Part shown: one piece after another, positions 10,201-18,741 of the stretch
Position numbering within the stretch: the first letter of the stretch is position 1
Layout: each line of letters begins with the position of its first letter
NCBI GenBank assembly: GCA_017438975.1
Contig: JAFRUH010000033.1
Span: 186,001-250,000, forward strand
Reading direction: 5' to 3'
Length of the DNA stretch: 64,000 nucleotides
Origin: Bacteroidales bacterium
GTDB taxonomy: Bacteria; Bacteroidota; Bacteroidia; Bacteroidales; UBA932
The notes under the pieces: model-generated
Told to the model about the DNA's origin: nothing
Database searches by the model: none
The model's input: only the letters and a program-made list of their open reading frames with translations
Translations under genes and position numbers: made by a program

Positions 10201-10366
10201 TCCGATGTCCGCGTACTACAATTCAAAGACTTTCGGGAAGATTCTCGATTCCGTCAATGCCGACAGTACCCGTTATTCCTTCTCGCAGAAAGACGGAAAA
10301 CTCCGGATTATTTCGAGAAATGTGGGCTCTCTGGCGCAGGCAATGGACAATTTGCTGCGATTGTAG
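7190..10366 (+). CDS. mfd: Transcription-repair coupling factor Mfd
   Basis: About 1058 residues from the ATG at 7190; an in-frame TTG at 7112 would add 26 residues. Domains in order: UvrB-like N-terminal modules, the RNA-polymerase-interacting domain (FNIGDYIVHIDHGVGIF, near residues 385-400), a RecG-like SF2 translocase with Walker A GDVGFGKTE near 537 and the DEEQ box near 638, then the C-terminal TRCF domain. Mfd removes stalled RNA polymerase at lesions and recruits UvrA. The protein is slightly shorter than most Mfd proteins, mainly at the N-terminus. coaX follows 42 bases later. Confidence 0.95.
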   Translation: MLISSNSSEILKKRIEKEGKVYCSGLFLSARWFILSQVAVKGVHFIVLPTREAAEYCSNDLYNLNEGDFIFYLPDTGRAVERSNYKSSLGVQRTSAIANILSPAERLFIVTYPEAIEELVPTGNTVKNSVFTITAGDEISHDKIKEILFEQGFEKVDFVSAPGQYAVRGSIIDIFSFSYNHPYRLSFFGNEVDEIHLFDCNTQLSLEKTDKVDIYPDLVSNAEEGVSVLDILPKDAVVWLDSSDMYSGKDFFAKLDSFKTVFLEVPLMKEGVDAVRFQITPQPVFNKNFELLEADIQKNIESNYRVFIVGEKQNQTERLKSILLQDGIHLPEFVNGMNLHNGFIDHEDRVCYYTDHEIFDRFHRARIRRTVEKSEQLTLNDLTSFNIGDYIVHIDHGVGIFGGLVKMRDDKGRVHEVVKLTYKDNDVVFVSVHALHKISRFRSREGEMPKINKLGSKTWQNLKSTAKSRVKDIAKDLIQLYAKRKASKGFAFSADTYLQEELESSFMYEDTPDQEKATLSVKRDMEDDCPMDRLVCGDVGFGKTEVAIRAAFKAATDGKQVAVLVPTTILALQHFTTFTSRLENFPCTIDYVSRLRTAKELTDIKKRLKEGKIDILIGTHKILGAGFEFKDLGLLVIDEEQKFGVSAKEKLRQIKSSVDTLTLTATPIPRTLQFSLLGARDLSIINTPPPNRIPIQTEIILFNKEEIKSIIDYELNRGGQIFFLHNKVEELPAIHDILHRLVPDMRICTAHGQMESKELENRMLDFIKGEYDLLLCTTIIENGLDIPNANTIIINQAQNIGLSDLHQLRGRVGRSNRKAFCYLIVPPLVSITDDARRRLKAIEEFSDLGSGFNIAMQDLDIRGAGNLLGAEQSGFITDMGFETYQKILSEAMEELGVETGLKTKSDNDFYVSDCTIETDQPAFIPDDYIDVNAEKIRIYKQLDTITSEKEIERYRNQLTDRFGKFPPEVENLFQVVRIRNKGIEKGFEKIIIKNGLQIMFFINNPMSAYYNSKTFGKILDSVNADSTRYSFSQKDGKLRIISRNVGSLAQAMDNLLRL

Positions 10367-10377
10367 AATTATTTTTG

Positions 10378-10385
10378 TATTTTTG
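10378..10385 (+). promoter_or_regulatory. Putative Bacteroidetes-type -7 box for the coaX operon
   Basis: TATTTTTG matches TAnnTTTG in the mfd-coaX gap, 23 bases before the coaX GTG. A TTTG at 10351-10354 lies 23 bases upstream and could be the -33 element. Confidence 0.45.
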
Positions 10386-10408
10386 CGACCTGTCAAAAGC
10401 GGGATTAC

Positions 10409-11137
10409 GTGTCTAATCTTTTGATTGAAATAGGCAACACCGCCCTGAAAGCGGCCTTTTCCGACGGAATGACGCTCGGAAAAACCTTCCGTTACCAGGG
10501 CGAGAAGGTGATGGACTTTATCCGGACGATCCTCCAGAAGGAGAGACCGGCGGTACTCGTCGTCGCCTCCGCCTATCCGATTTCTCCCGTCGACGAGGAC
10601 TTTCTCCGGGGAGAATGCCAGCACCTGATTCTCCTGGACGCGTCCCACAAGGAACTCCTGACCGCCCGCTCCCTTCCTCCCTACCTGAGTTACGACCGGG
10701 CGGCATCGATTCTGGCCGCACGGTACCTTTTTCGCGGAAAAGGCTGTACGATCGTGGATTTCGGCACTACGCTGACGATCGACCATACGGATGAGGCGGG
10801 GATGTACCGGGGCGGCACCATATCTCTCGGATGCCGCACCCGGTTCAAGGCGCTGAACCGCTATTCGAAGACGCTTCCCCTTCTGAATTCTCCGGAAATG
10901 AAGGGCCTTTCCCCACTTTCCCTGGAGGGGTCCATGGTCTCCGGAGTGGTCTCGGGCATGCTATTTGAAATAGAGGGCTACACGAGGTTGAATCCGGATA
11001 ATATCGTGGTATTTACCGGCGGAGACGCGAATTTTTTTGCAAAACGGATGAAAATCTCGATATTTGTAATTTGCAATCTCGTCTTGATGGGATTGGCGCT
11101 AATAGCAGACGATTATGTCAGGAAGATGGATCAATAG
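10409..11137 (+). CDS. coaX: Type III pantothenate kinase
   Basis: A 242-residue ASKHA-fold kinase that phosphorylates pantothenate in the first step of CoA synthesis. Visible motifs: EIGNT at residues 7-11 (phosphate-1 loop), SYDRAA with D96, IVDFGTTLTID near 115-125 (phosphate-2), MYRGGTISLG near 132-141, and TGGDA near the end. The usual DxGNT aspartate is glutamate here (E7). The start is a GTG; no nearby in-frame ATG gives a complete N-terminus. Its 3' end overlaps the next gene by 23 bases, implying translational coupling. Confidence 0.9.
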   Translation: MSNLLIEIGNTALKAAFSDGMTLGKTFRYQGEKVMDFIRTILQKERPAVLVVASAYPISPVDEDFLRGECQHLILLDASHKELLTARSLPPYLSYDRAASILAARYLFRGKGCTIVDFGTTLTIDHTDEAGMYRGGTISLGCRTRFKALNRYSKTLPLLNSPEMKGLSPLSLEGSMVSGVVSGMLFEIEGYTRLNPDNIVVFTGGDANFFAKRMKISIFVICNLVLMGLALIADDYVRKMDQ

Positions 11138-12437
11138 ATGGCTTGCAGCGGCGGCGGGGATTCTCCTTGCCGGTTTCCTTGCATCTGCCCAGGACGGTAC
11201 CTACAACGGATATACCCCTTATTCCGTGTACGGTATCGGGGAACTCCATACTTCCGGCTCTGCCTACAATTCTTCGATGGGCGGGGTAGGTATCGCCAAC
11301 CGGACCCGGCGTTACGTGAACTTCATGAACCCGGCTTCGGTCACGGCGCGGGACTCCCTGTCCTTCATGGCCGATTACAGCATGTCCGCGAAATCGTCCA
11401 TTTATTCGCAGGCTGGCCGTCATTCAGCAAAGAACCTCTTCAATATCAATGATTTCGTAATCAGCTTCCCGATATACCGCTCGTCCGCCATGATGATCGG
11501 AATCACGCCTTTGAGCAATACGGGATATGATTTCACCTATGTGGAGACGGACCAGGACCTGATCGGAAGGACCGGCAACCAGGTATATTCCGCCAGCGGG
11601 AACGGGAGCATCTATCAGTTCTTCGCGGGCGGCGCCGTCACCTTCTGGAAGCGGCTCTCGCTCGGAGCGGAGTATATCATGAACTTCGGCAATATCGACA
11701 AGAACGTCGACATGGCATTCTCGAACACGTCTTTCCGGAGCATCCAGAGCGGCTATACCCTGCAGCTCCGTGGATCTTCCGCCAAGTTCGGACTCCAGTA
11801 TGAGCAGCCGCTCGGGGCGCGGGAATCCGTCGTCGTCGGAGCAACCTACCGCCTCAAGTCCTCCCTCAAGGGATATTCCACGGAGTTCGCCTACGCCAAT
11901 ATGTCCTCCCTCGTCGATACGCTCCGCCACAGGGAGATCAATCTTTCGGAGGGAAACAAGATCCGTTTCGGAGATGAACTCGGGTTCGGCCTTTCCTACC
12001 GGAACGGAGAGAAATGGTCCGCCGAGATCGACTACGTGCGGTCCGACTGGAGGAATTCCGGATTCGAGACCGTCAACGGATTCTCCAACGTCTCCGCTTA
12101 TACGTTCACATCCGGTGTCGCCCAGTCTTTCCGGGCGGGCTTCGAAATGACGCCGAACCGGAACGACATCCGCTACCGCTGGAAGCGCTGCACGTACCGG
12201 GCGGGCGCCTATTATGAACAGTCTTATTACCGGCTGGACGGGAAGAGCGTCGATTCGTTCGGGATCACGCTCGGGGCGACCATCCCCGTTTTCCAGGGAT
12301 ACAACGGCATTACGGTCGGTCTGGACATCGGTAAAAAGGGTACGGTCGCCAACAATGGAATCCGCGAAAACTATTTTGGCCTGAATATTGGATTCAACAT
12401 ATTCGACATCTGGTTTGTTAAGCAACGGTATGATTAA
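11115..12437 (+). CDS. Outer membrane beta-barrel protein (FadL/OmpP1-like Bacteroidetes family)
   Basis: A 440-residue protein with a signal peptide (cleavage after ASA, about residue 25) and PYSVYGIGELHTSG...MGGVGIANRTRRYVNFMNPAS, the hallmark start of the Bacteroidetes OmpP1/FadL-type family. The rest is alternating aromatic beta strands with a barrel-like pattern and no soluble domain. Probable outer membrane channel; the substrate is unknown. It overlaps coaX and is followed 17 bases later by a TPR protein. The same coaX-OMP-TPR-lptC-ppiD order is familiar from Bacteroides, pointing to an envelope-biogenesis operon. Confidence 0.8.
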   Translation: MSGRWINRWLAAAAGILLAGFLASAQDGTYNGYTPYSVYGIGELHTSGSAYNSSMGGVGIANRTRRYVNFMNPASVTARDSLSFMADYSMSAKSSIYSQAGRHSAKNLFNINDFVISFPIYRSSAMMIGITPLSNTGYDFTYVETDQDLIGRTGNQVYSASGNGSIYQFFAGGAVTFWKRLSLGAEYIMNFGNIDKNVDMAFSNTSFRSIQSGYTLQLRGSSAKFGLQYEQPLGARESVVVGATYRLKSSLKGYSTEFAYANMSSLVDTLRHREINLSEGNKIRFGDELGFGLSYRNGEKWSAEIDYVRSDWRNSGFETVNGFSNVSAYTFTSGVAQSFRAGFEMTPNRNDIRYRWKRCTYRAGAYYEQSYYRLDGKSVDSFGITLGATIPVFQGYNGITVGLDIGKKGTVANNGIRENYFGLNIGFNIFDIWFVKQRYD

Positions 12438-12454
12438 TATTAAAGGTTAACGAT

Positions 12455-13765
12455 ATGAAAAAATTAACTTTCATCCTCATCGCTGCATGTGCAGTAATCT
12501 CCGGCGGAAACCTTTTCGCCCAGGGTAAATATGGTGCCGACAGCGCAGAATGCATCAAGTACTTGAACTATTACCAGGAGTACTACAAGCAGAAGAATTA
12601 TGATGCTGCCCTCCCGAACTGGAGGAAAGCGTACAGCATCTGCCCTGCTTCCGCTTCCCAGAATATGTTCATTCATGGAACGACCCTCCTGACCCGGGTC
12701 TTCAGCAAGACGAAGGACCAGGCGGTTGCGGACTCCATCCTGGCGCTCCAGGACCAGCGTCTCGCCCAGTATCCGAAGAACAAGGCGTCGATCCTGAATA
12801 ACAAGGGATCCTATATCGTCAACTTTAAGGGGAATGATTCCCAGTTCGTCTATGACAACCTGAACGCGATCATTTCCGAACTGGGCGGCGAGACCCGCGC
12901 CAGCATCCTGGTGAACAATCTCCAGGCCGCGATCAAGCTGTTCCAGGAGAACAACCTGCCGGCCGACGATGTGATCGGCGCCTACAACAAGGCCGTCGCC
13001 TGCATCGATGCGGCTACTCCGAAGAACGCCGAGGAGGAAGAGCAGAACGCCAAGGTACGGAATGACCTCGAGGCCATCTTCGCCCAGAGCAAGGTCGCCA
13101 GCTGCGAGAATATCCTCAATATCTTCGGTCCCCGCTTCGACTCCGATCCGGAAAATGTCGGCCTGGCCACGACGATCGTCAAGCTGATGAATACCGCCGA
13201 GGACTGCCTCAACAACGAGCTTTACCTGAAGGCTGTCACCCTCATGCACAAGAACGAGCCTTCCGCCAGCACGGCATACTACCTGTACAGGCTCCTCTCC
13301 GCTAACGGCAATACGCCCGAGGCCATCAAGTACCTTGAAGAGGCGATTGCCTATCCGGGTGTCGAGCGTGCGGACAAGGCCCAGTATACGTATGAACTTG
13401 CCAATTACTGCCTCAAGAATGGCATGAAGGCGAAGGCTTATGCCAGTGCGAAGGATGCCGTCGAACTGGGCAGCGGATATGCCGGAAAGGCCTATTATCT
13501 GATGGGAACGATCTGGGGATCCACCGCTTGCGGCGGAAACGAGATCGAGAGAAGGGCCCCGTACTGGGTCGCCGTCGACTTCCTCCAGAAGGCGAAAGCC
13601 GCCGACGAGACCCTCGCCGAGGATGCGAACCGTCTCATCGGCCAGTACAGCGCCTACTATCCTCCGGCAGCCGATGCGTTCATGTATGATCTCACGGCGG
13701 GCCAGTCCTATACCGTCTCCTGCGGCGGAATGTCCGCAACGACGACCGTCCGGACGAGAAACTAA
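12455..13765 (+). CDS. Periplasmic tetratricopeptide-repeat protein
   Basis: A 436-residue protein with a signal peptide (MKKLTFILIAACAVISGGNLFA). Helical TPR-like units are visible, for example YYKQKNYDAALPNWRKAYSICP near residues 43-65, a pair around 275-300 (ANGNTPEAIKYLEEAIAYPG), and LANYCLKNGMKAKAYASAKDAVELGSGYAGKAYYLMGTIW in the C-terminal third. No catalytic motif. It sits between the outer membrane protein and lptC, so an assembly-scaffold role in envelope biogenesis is plausible but unproven. Confidence 0.78.
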   Translation: MKKLTFILIAACAVISGGNLFAQGKYGADSAECIKYLNYYQEYYKQKNYDAALPNWRKAYSICPASASQNMFIHGTTLLTRVFSKTKDQAVADSILALQDQRLAQYPKNKASILNNKGSYIVNFKGNDSQFVYDNLNAIISELGGETRASILVNNLQAAIKLFQENNLPADDVIGAYNKAVACIDAATPKNAEEEEQNAKVRNDLEAIFAQSKVASCENILNIFGPRFDSDPENVGLATTIVKLMNTAEDCLNNELYLKAVTLMHKNEPSASTAYYLYRLLSANGNTPEAIKYLEEAIAYPGVERADKAQYTYELANYCLKNGMKAKAYASAKDAVELGSGYAGKAYYLMGTIWGSTACGGNEIERRAPYWVAVDFLQKAKAADETLAEDANRLIGQYSAYYPPAADAFMYDLTAGQSYTVSCGGMSATTTVRTRN

Positions 13766-13772
13766 CCGTCTT

Positions 13773-14402
13773 TTGAATCCGGTACCCAGAATACTGAAGG
13801 TGATGGCAACCGCACTCGCGGTTGCTTTCATCGTCTATTCCTGCAAGGGAAAACTGTCCGAGGCAGACCGGCTGGACCTGTCCACAACCCCCCTGCAGCG
13901 GGTGGAGGACATGTTCTTTGTCCAGACGGAAAACGGCCTGCTGAAGATTCGTGTCGAGGCTCCCGTGATGGAGAGCTATGACAACGACACCGTCGCCTAT
14001 GAACTCTTTCCCGAGGGACTGTATGTCTACGGGTACTCGGCGGACGGGCTCCTGGAAACGACCATCCGCTCGGATGCGGCCCGTCACAACCAGCCCCGGG
14101 GAGGGCAGGCGGAACTCTGGCAGGCTTTCGGGAATGTCGTTGTCCGGAATGAAATCAAGCAGGAAACGATAGAGACCGATACGATTTACTGGGACCAGTC
14201 CAAGCATGAAATCTATACGGATTGCTATCTCAAGCTCTATTCTCCGTCCGGTTTCATGCAGGGGTACGGCATGCGTTCCGACGAAATGGCTCGCAATTCG
14301 GAGATTATGGAACCGTTCAATACCTATGGCGTCGTTCTTCAGGATACGACCCGCGTTTTGATTGATTCTGCCAATTTTATAGGGCCATTATTAAAAAAAT
14401 AG
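13773..14402 (+). CDS. lptC: LPS export ABC transporter periplasmic protein LptC
   Basis: About 209 residues. The segment WQAFGNVVVRNEIKQETIETDTIYW followed by YTDCYLKLYSPSGFMQGYGMRSDE is the LptC/OstA-fold pattern seen in Bacteroidetes LptC. LptC bridges the inner-membrane LptBFG complex to LptA. The TTG at 13773 is preferred because it adds R and K residues ahead of the hydrophobic core ALAVAFIVYSC, giving a proper lipoprotein-like signal; ATG at 13803 or GTG at 13800 would leave no positive n-region. It follows the TPR gene by 7 bases. The CorC/hemolysin-like gene often found next in Bacteroides is absent. Confidence 0.82.
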   Translation: MNPVPRILKVMATALAVAFIVYSCKGKLSEADRLDLSTTPLQRVEDMFFVQTENGLLKIRVEAPVMESYDNDTVAYELFPEGLYVYGYSADGLLETTIRSDAARHNQPRGGQAELWQAFGNVVVRNEIKQETIETDTIYWDQSKHEIYTDCYLKLYSPSGFMQGYGMRSDEMARNSEIMEPFNTYGVVLQDTTRVLIDSANFIGPLLKK

Positions 14403-14424
14403 TGATAGTTCCGATAAAAATAGC

Positions 14425-14432
14425 TACATTTG
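14425..14432 (+). promoter_or_regulatory. Putative Bacteroidetes-type -7 box for ppiD
   Basis: TACATTTG matches TAnnTTTG, 46 bases before the ppiD ATG, in the 76-base lptC-ppiD gap. No clear -33 TTTG. Confidence 0.45.
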
Positions 14433-14478
14433 CACCCCTAATCGATTTTTGGATAAAAATTAAAAATTAAGCATAAAA

Positions 14479-16563
14479 ATGGCAGTTTTACAGAAACTTC
14501 GCGGATGGGGCATCGTCCTTTCTATTTTGGTCGCCCTTCCCCTTTTGCTGTTTATCATCGATCCCCAGCAGATCATGCAGACAGTACAGTCCGTGTCGTC
14601 GCGTAACGACGTCGGCAAAATCAATGGAAAATCGGTGTCCTATATGGACTTCCAGCAGGATATCGAGAAGTTCCAGAATATTCAGGAAATCATGACGGGT
14701 GCGTCCGCTTCCACCGAGCAGGGCCAGCAGCAGGTCCGCGATGCCGCCTGGCAGAACCTCATCGACAAACTTCTCTTCGAGCCGCAGGCTGCGGCCGCCG
14801 GCATCCAGGTCGGAAAAGACGAGATGATCGACCTTACGCTCGGAGACAATGTCTCTCCGCTCATCTCTTCCAATCCGTATTTCGTCGATGAGAACGGAAC
14901 CTTCTCCCCCGACCGCCTGACCGAGTTCGTCCAGGCCGTCAACGGTGGAGACGCCGATCCCCGTTTCTCCCAGTATTGGGATTATCTCCAGCAGTCCGTC
15001 AAGACTTCCCAGCTGTTCAGCAAGTACAACAGCCTCTTCTCCGCCGGCAACGTCCAGAACAAGCTGATGCTCGAGGAGACGATCAAGGGCAACAACGAGA
15101 CCTCCAACATCGAGTTCGTGATGGTTCCGCTTACCTATGCCAATGATTCTACCGTCGTCGTTACCGACCAGGAGATCAAGAACTTCTTCAACTCCCACAA
15201 GGACCTGTTCCGCCAGAACGCGTCCCGCGATATCGAATACGCTGTCTTCGAGGTGGTTCCTTCCGCCGATGACATTGCCGCCCAGAGTTCCGAGTTCACC
15301 CGTCTCTATGACGAGTTCGCAACGACCGAGAATGTCCGCGCTTTCCTTCAGAGGAATTCCGATACCCAGTATTCCGACTATTATTACAAGGCCGGGGAAC
15401 TGAACGCCGTCAACGGTGAGGTCGAAGCTTTCGTCGCCGCCAACAACGCCGGTACTTCCCCCATCATCCAGGGAGGAAATTCCTTCTATGCCGCCCGTAT
15501 CCTGGACACCGCGATGCGTCCGGACTCCGTCTATGTCCGCCACATCCTGCTCCAGGGCATGGATGCCAAGCACGTCGCCGACAGCCTCGTGAAGGAAGTC
15601 AAGGGTGGTAATTTCTCTACCCTCGCGACGCTTTACTCCGCCGACAAGGGTTCCGCCGCCGACGGTGAGAACGGAAACATCGGCTGGATGACCCAGAACA
15701 TGATGATTCCCGGATTCGAGTCCGTCCTAACCGCCAAGACGGGTGTCCCGTTCGTCATCACGACCCAGTACGGCACCCATGTCGTCGAGGTCACGAAGAC
15801 GACCAAGCCGGTCCTGATGAAGAAGGTCGGCCTGTTCCAGAAGGAGACTCTCGCCAGCAAGGAGACGTTCAACAACTACTACAACAAGGCCAACCGTCTT
15901 GCGACGATCGCCGCCGGCAAGTTTGAGAACTTCAAGGCCGCCGTCGATTCCACCGGTACCTATGCGCACCCGATGACCATCACAGAGGCCACCGATACCT
16001 ACGGCACCATCGGCCACGCCAAGGAAGTCACCCGCTGGGCTTTCGACAACAAGCCGGGCAAGGTTTCCCAGATCATCACCGTCGACAACAACTACTTCTT
16101 CGTCGTTGCCGTCAAGCAGGCCCATAAGGAAGGTACGCCCGAGCTCAACGAGGTCGCCGCTTCCATCAAGAACCAGCTTTACTCCGAGAAGTATGCCGAG
16201 GCCCGCAAGGAAGCCATCGCCAATGAGATTGCCGGTCTGAATGACATGCAGGCTATCGCCGAGAAGCTCAACACCACCGTCAGCACCGAAGAAGGCGTCG
16301 CCTTTTCCGCGATGTCCCGCACTCTCGATCCGAAGTTCATCGGCGCTGTCGCCGCTGCGAAGGAAGGAGAGATCACCGGACCCGTCGCCGGCACCTACGG
16401 TGTCTATGTCTTCAAGGTTACCGGCCGTGATACGGGTTCCTACTACACGGAAGACGATGCCCGCAACTATAACGCCCAGTTCGCTTCCTATCTGTCCCGG
16501 ATGATCCTTCCGGTGATGATGGACGACGCGGACGTCAAGGACAACCGGGCCAGATTCTATTAG
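14479..16563 (+). CDS. PpiD/SurA-type periplasmic peptidyl-prolyl isomerase
   Basis: A 694-residue inner-membrane-anchored chaperone. One N-terminal membrane segment (residues 13-28, GIVLSILVALPLLLFI) is followed by a SurA-N-like helical region, VGKINGKSVSYMDFQQDIEKFQ, and a parvulin rotamase domain near residues 350-440 with VRHILLQ, DKGSAADGENGNIGWM and HVVEVTKT. A second, weaker rotamase-like module follows (PGKVSQIITVDNNYFFVVAVKQAHKEG). The role is folding of outer membrane and periplasmic proteins at the membrane. It sits at the end of the lptC group, 4 bases before ychF. Confidence 0.88.
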   Translation: MAVLQKLRGWGIVLSILVALPLLLFIIDPQQIMQTVQSVSSRNDVGKINGKSVSYMDFQQDIEKFQNIQEIMTGASASTEQGQQQVRDAAWQNLIDKLLFEPQAAAAGIQVGKDEMIDLTLGDNVSPLISSNPYFVDENGTFSPDRLTEFVQAVNGGDADPRFSQYWDYLQQSVKTSQLFSKYNSLFSAGNVQNKLMLEETIKGNNETSNIEFVMVPLTYANDSTVVVTDQEIKNFFNSHKDLFRQNASRDIEYAVFEVVPSADDIAAQSSEFTRLYDEFATTENVRAFLQRNSDTQYSDYYYKAGELNAVNGEVEAFVAANNAGTSPIIQGGNSFYAARILDTAMRPDSVYVRHILLQGMDAKHVADSLVKEVKGGNFSTLATLYSADKGSAADGENGNIGWMTQNMMIPGFESVLTAKTGVPFVITTQYGTHVVEVTKTTKPVLMKKVGLFQKETLASKETFNNYYNKANRLATIAAGKFENFKAAVDSTGTYAHPMTITEATDTYGTIGHAKEVTRWAFDNKPGKVSQIITVDNNYFFVVAVKQAHKEGTPELNEVAASIKNQLYSEKYAEARKEAIANEIAGLNDMQAIAEKLNTTVSTEEGVAFSAMSRTLDPKFIGAVAAAKEGEITGPVAGTYGVYVFKVTGRDTGSYYTEDDARNYNAQFASYLSRMILPVMMDDADVKDNRARFY

Positions 16564-16567
16564 AATT

Positions 16568-17671
16568 ATGTCTCTGAAATGTGGAATAGTTGGACTTCCT
16601 AATGTTGGGAAGTCCACTTTGTTTAACTGCGTCAGCTCCGGCAAGGCGCAGAGCGCCAACTATCCTTTCTGCACGATCGATCCGAACATCGGGTCGACCA
16701 ATGTGCCGGACCGCCGTCTGGATGTCCTGACGGAGATCTGCCACCCCAAGCGGACAATTCCCGCGACGGTCGAAATCGTCGACATCGCCGGACTCGTCAA
16801 AGGGGCCAGCAAGGGAGAGGGCCTCGGGAACCAGTTCCTCGCCAATATCCGCGAGACCGACGCCATCCTGCATGTACTCCGCTGTTTCGACGACGGGAAC
16901 ATCGTCCATGTCGACGGCTCCGTGGATCCGGTCCGCGACAAGGAAATCGTCGATACGGAGCTCCAGATCAAGGATCTTGAAACGGTGGAAAACCGGATCA
17001 AGAAGGTGGAGAAGCAGGCGACGACCGGCGGGGACAAGGAAGCCAAGAAGCTGCTCGTCCTCCTGCAGAAGTACCGCGAGGTGCTCCTGCAGGGAAAATC
17101 CTGCCGTACGGTCGTTCCCGAAAACGCGGAAGAGGCCCAGATGGCCCGCGAACTCTTCCTCCTGACGAACAAGCCCGTGATGTATGTCTGCAATGTCGAC
17201 GAGGCGTCAGCCGCAAAGGGAAACGCCTATGTCGATGCGGTCCGGGAAGCCGTCCGGGACGAGGATGCGGAAATCCTGGTCATCTCTGCCAAGACAGAGG
17301 CGGAAATCGCCGAGATCGAGGAATACGAGGACCGTCAGATGTTCCTGGAGGAGATGGGGCTCGAGGAGTCCGGCGTCGTGCGACTCATCCAGGGCGCCTA
17401 CCATCTCCTGAACCTGCAGACCTTCTTCACAGCGGGGGCTGACGAGTGCCGCGCCTGGACGATTTCACGCGGAGACAAGGCTCCGAAGGCTGCCGGCGTG
17501 ATCCATACGGATTTCGAGCGGGGGTTCATCCGCGCCGAGGTGATCAAATACGAGGATTTCGTACAATACAAGTCCGAGGCCGCGGTCCGGGCCGCAGGAA
17601 AGATGGGAATCGAAGGGAAAGACTATGTCGTCCAGGACGGCGATATCATGCATTTCCTCTTCAACGTGTAA
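16568..17671 (+). CDS. ychF: Redox-regulated ATPase YchF (Obg-family)
   Basis: A 367-residue protein of standard YchF length. G1 GLPNVGKST starts at residue 9, then PFCTIDPNIG, DIAGLVKGASKGEGLGNQFL (G3), a coiled-coil arm (ENRIKKVEKQATTG...), and a C-terminal TGS domain ending DGDIMHFLFNV. YchF prefers ATP to GTP and binds ribosomes. It lies 4 bases after ppiD, so it may be read from the same transcript. Confidence 0.97.
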   Translation: MSLKCGIVGLPNVGKSTLFNCVSSGKAQSANYPFCTIDPNIGSTNVPDRRLDVLTEICHPKRTIPATVEIVDIAGLVKGASKGEGLGNQFLANIRETDAILHVLRCFDDGNIVHVDGSVDPVRDKEIVDTELQIKDLETVENRIKKVEKQATTGGDKEAKKLLVLLQKYREVLLQGKSCRTVVPENAEEAQMARELFLLTNKPVMYVCNVDEASAAKGNAYVDAVREAVRDEDAEILVISAKTEAEIAEIEEYEDRQMFLEEMGLEESGVVRLIQGAYHLLNLQTFFTAGADECRAWTISRGDKAPKAAGVIHTDFERGFIRAEVIKYEDFVQYKSEAAVRAAGKMGIEGKDYVVQDGDIMHFLFNV

Positions 17672-17734
17672 AACCGGTTTTGGTTTTATCCGTTTTTTCC
17701 TGAAACCAATGTTCTCATGGCCTATCTTCGGACC

Positions 17735-18697
17735 ATGAGAATTTTTTTGTGCTTCTTTTTGTCCGTGGCCCTGTCCGGAGATACCCTCCGTCTGCTGTTC
17801 TGGAACCTGGAGAACTGTTTCGATCCCAGGCCGGATTCCACCAGCGTATCAGAACTTGATTTTTCCGCTTTCGGGTCCCGCCGGTGGAGTCGGAAACGGT
17901 ATGACCGGAAAATCTTCCAGATCGCGAAAACCGTGCTTTGGACGGCCCGGGAACTCACAGGCGGAGACCCGCACCTCCCGGATGTGGCCGGATTCGCGGA
18001 ACTTGAGAAAAAACGGATTCTGACCGACCTGGTCCGCGGAACCGCGCTTCGAAAAATGGATTATGTCCCCGTGCATTTCGAGTCCCCGGACCCCCGCGGA
18101 ATCGATGTCGGGCTGATTTACCGTAAGTCGGTCCTGACGCTCCTGAGAGCCTCACCGGTCCATATTCTTGACTCCGCGGGAGCCATCCTGCCGACCCGTG
18201 ACATCCTTCTCGCGGAATTTTTGACGCGCGGCGGAGACACCCTGGCGATCCTGGTCTGCCATTTCCCGTCCAAGTACGGGGGTGCGTCCGTGTCCATGCC
18301 GAAACGGCAGGCGGCCGTCCGGCGGCTGGAAACCCTCGCCGACTCCCTCTCCCGGAGGGGATTCCGCCATCTTATCGCAATGGGAGATTTCAACGATACA
18401 CCGGACCGGATTGCGCCCAAGGGCCTCGTCAATGCCGCCCGGACGCTTTGGAAGAAAGGGAGGGGGACGATCCGCTATGAAGGGACATGGGAACTGATCG
18501 ACATGTTCTTTGTCTCGCCCCCGCTCGCGAGCGGTGCCGATATGCGGATTCCCGAGCCGCCCTTTCTCCTGACCCGGGACCGCAGATACGGCGGCCGTAA
18601 ACCCCTCCGAACCTACTCCGGCCCGCGCTACCTCGGCGGCGTCTCCGACCATCTCCCGATCCTGCTATTCCTTTCCCTTCCGTCGGCACCGCCGTAA
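17735..18697 (+). CDS. Secreted endonuclease/exonuclease/phosphatase family protein
   Basis: About 320 residues from the ATG at 17735, which starts a signal peptide (MRIFLCFFLSVALSGD); an ATG at 17717 adds six residues. EEP-superfamily motifs in order: FWNLENCFD, FAELEK (metal glutamate), LVCHFPSKYGG, MGDFNDTP, and SDHLPI at the C-terminus. These are metal-dependent phosphodiesterases acting on DNA, nucleotides or phospholipids; the substrate is not readable. The gene has no -7 box upstream and may be read through from ychF. Confidence 0.82.
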   Translation: MRIFLCFFLSVALSGDTLRLLFWNLENCFDPRPDSTSVSELDFSAFGSRRWSRKRYDRKIFQIAKTVLWTARELTGGDPHLPDVAGFAELEKKRILTDLVRGTALRKMDYVPVHFESPDPRGIDVGLIYRKSVLTLLRASPVHILDSAGAILPTRDILLAEFLTRGGDTLAILVCHFPSKYGGASVSMPKRQAAVRRLETLADSLSRRGFRHLIAMGDFNDTPDRIAPKGLVNAARTLWKKGRGTIRYEGTWELIDMFFVSPPLASGADMRIPEPPFLLTRDRRYGGRKPLRTYSGPRYLGGVSDHLPILLFLSLPSAPP

Positions 18698-18741
18698 AAC
18701 GGGAAGATAATTTGATTTTCTTTGAAAAAAAGCATACTTTT

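Noticed and set aside
17670-17681. Palindrome aaaaccggtttt after ychF as a terminator
   Set aside because: A 12-base palindrome has no loop, and a proper T-run does not directly follow it.
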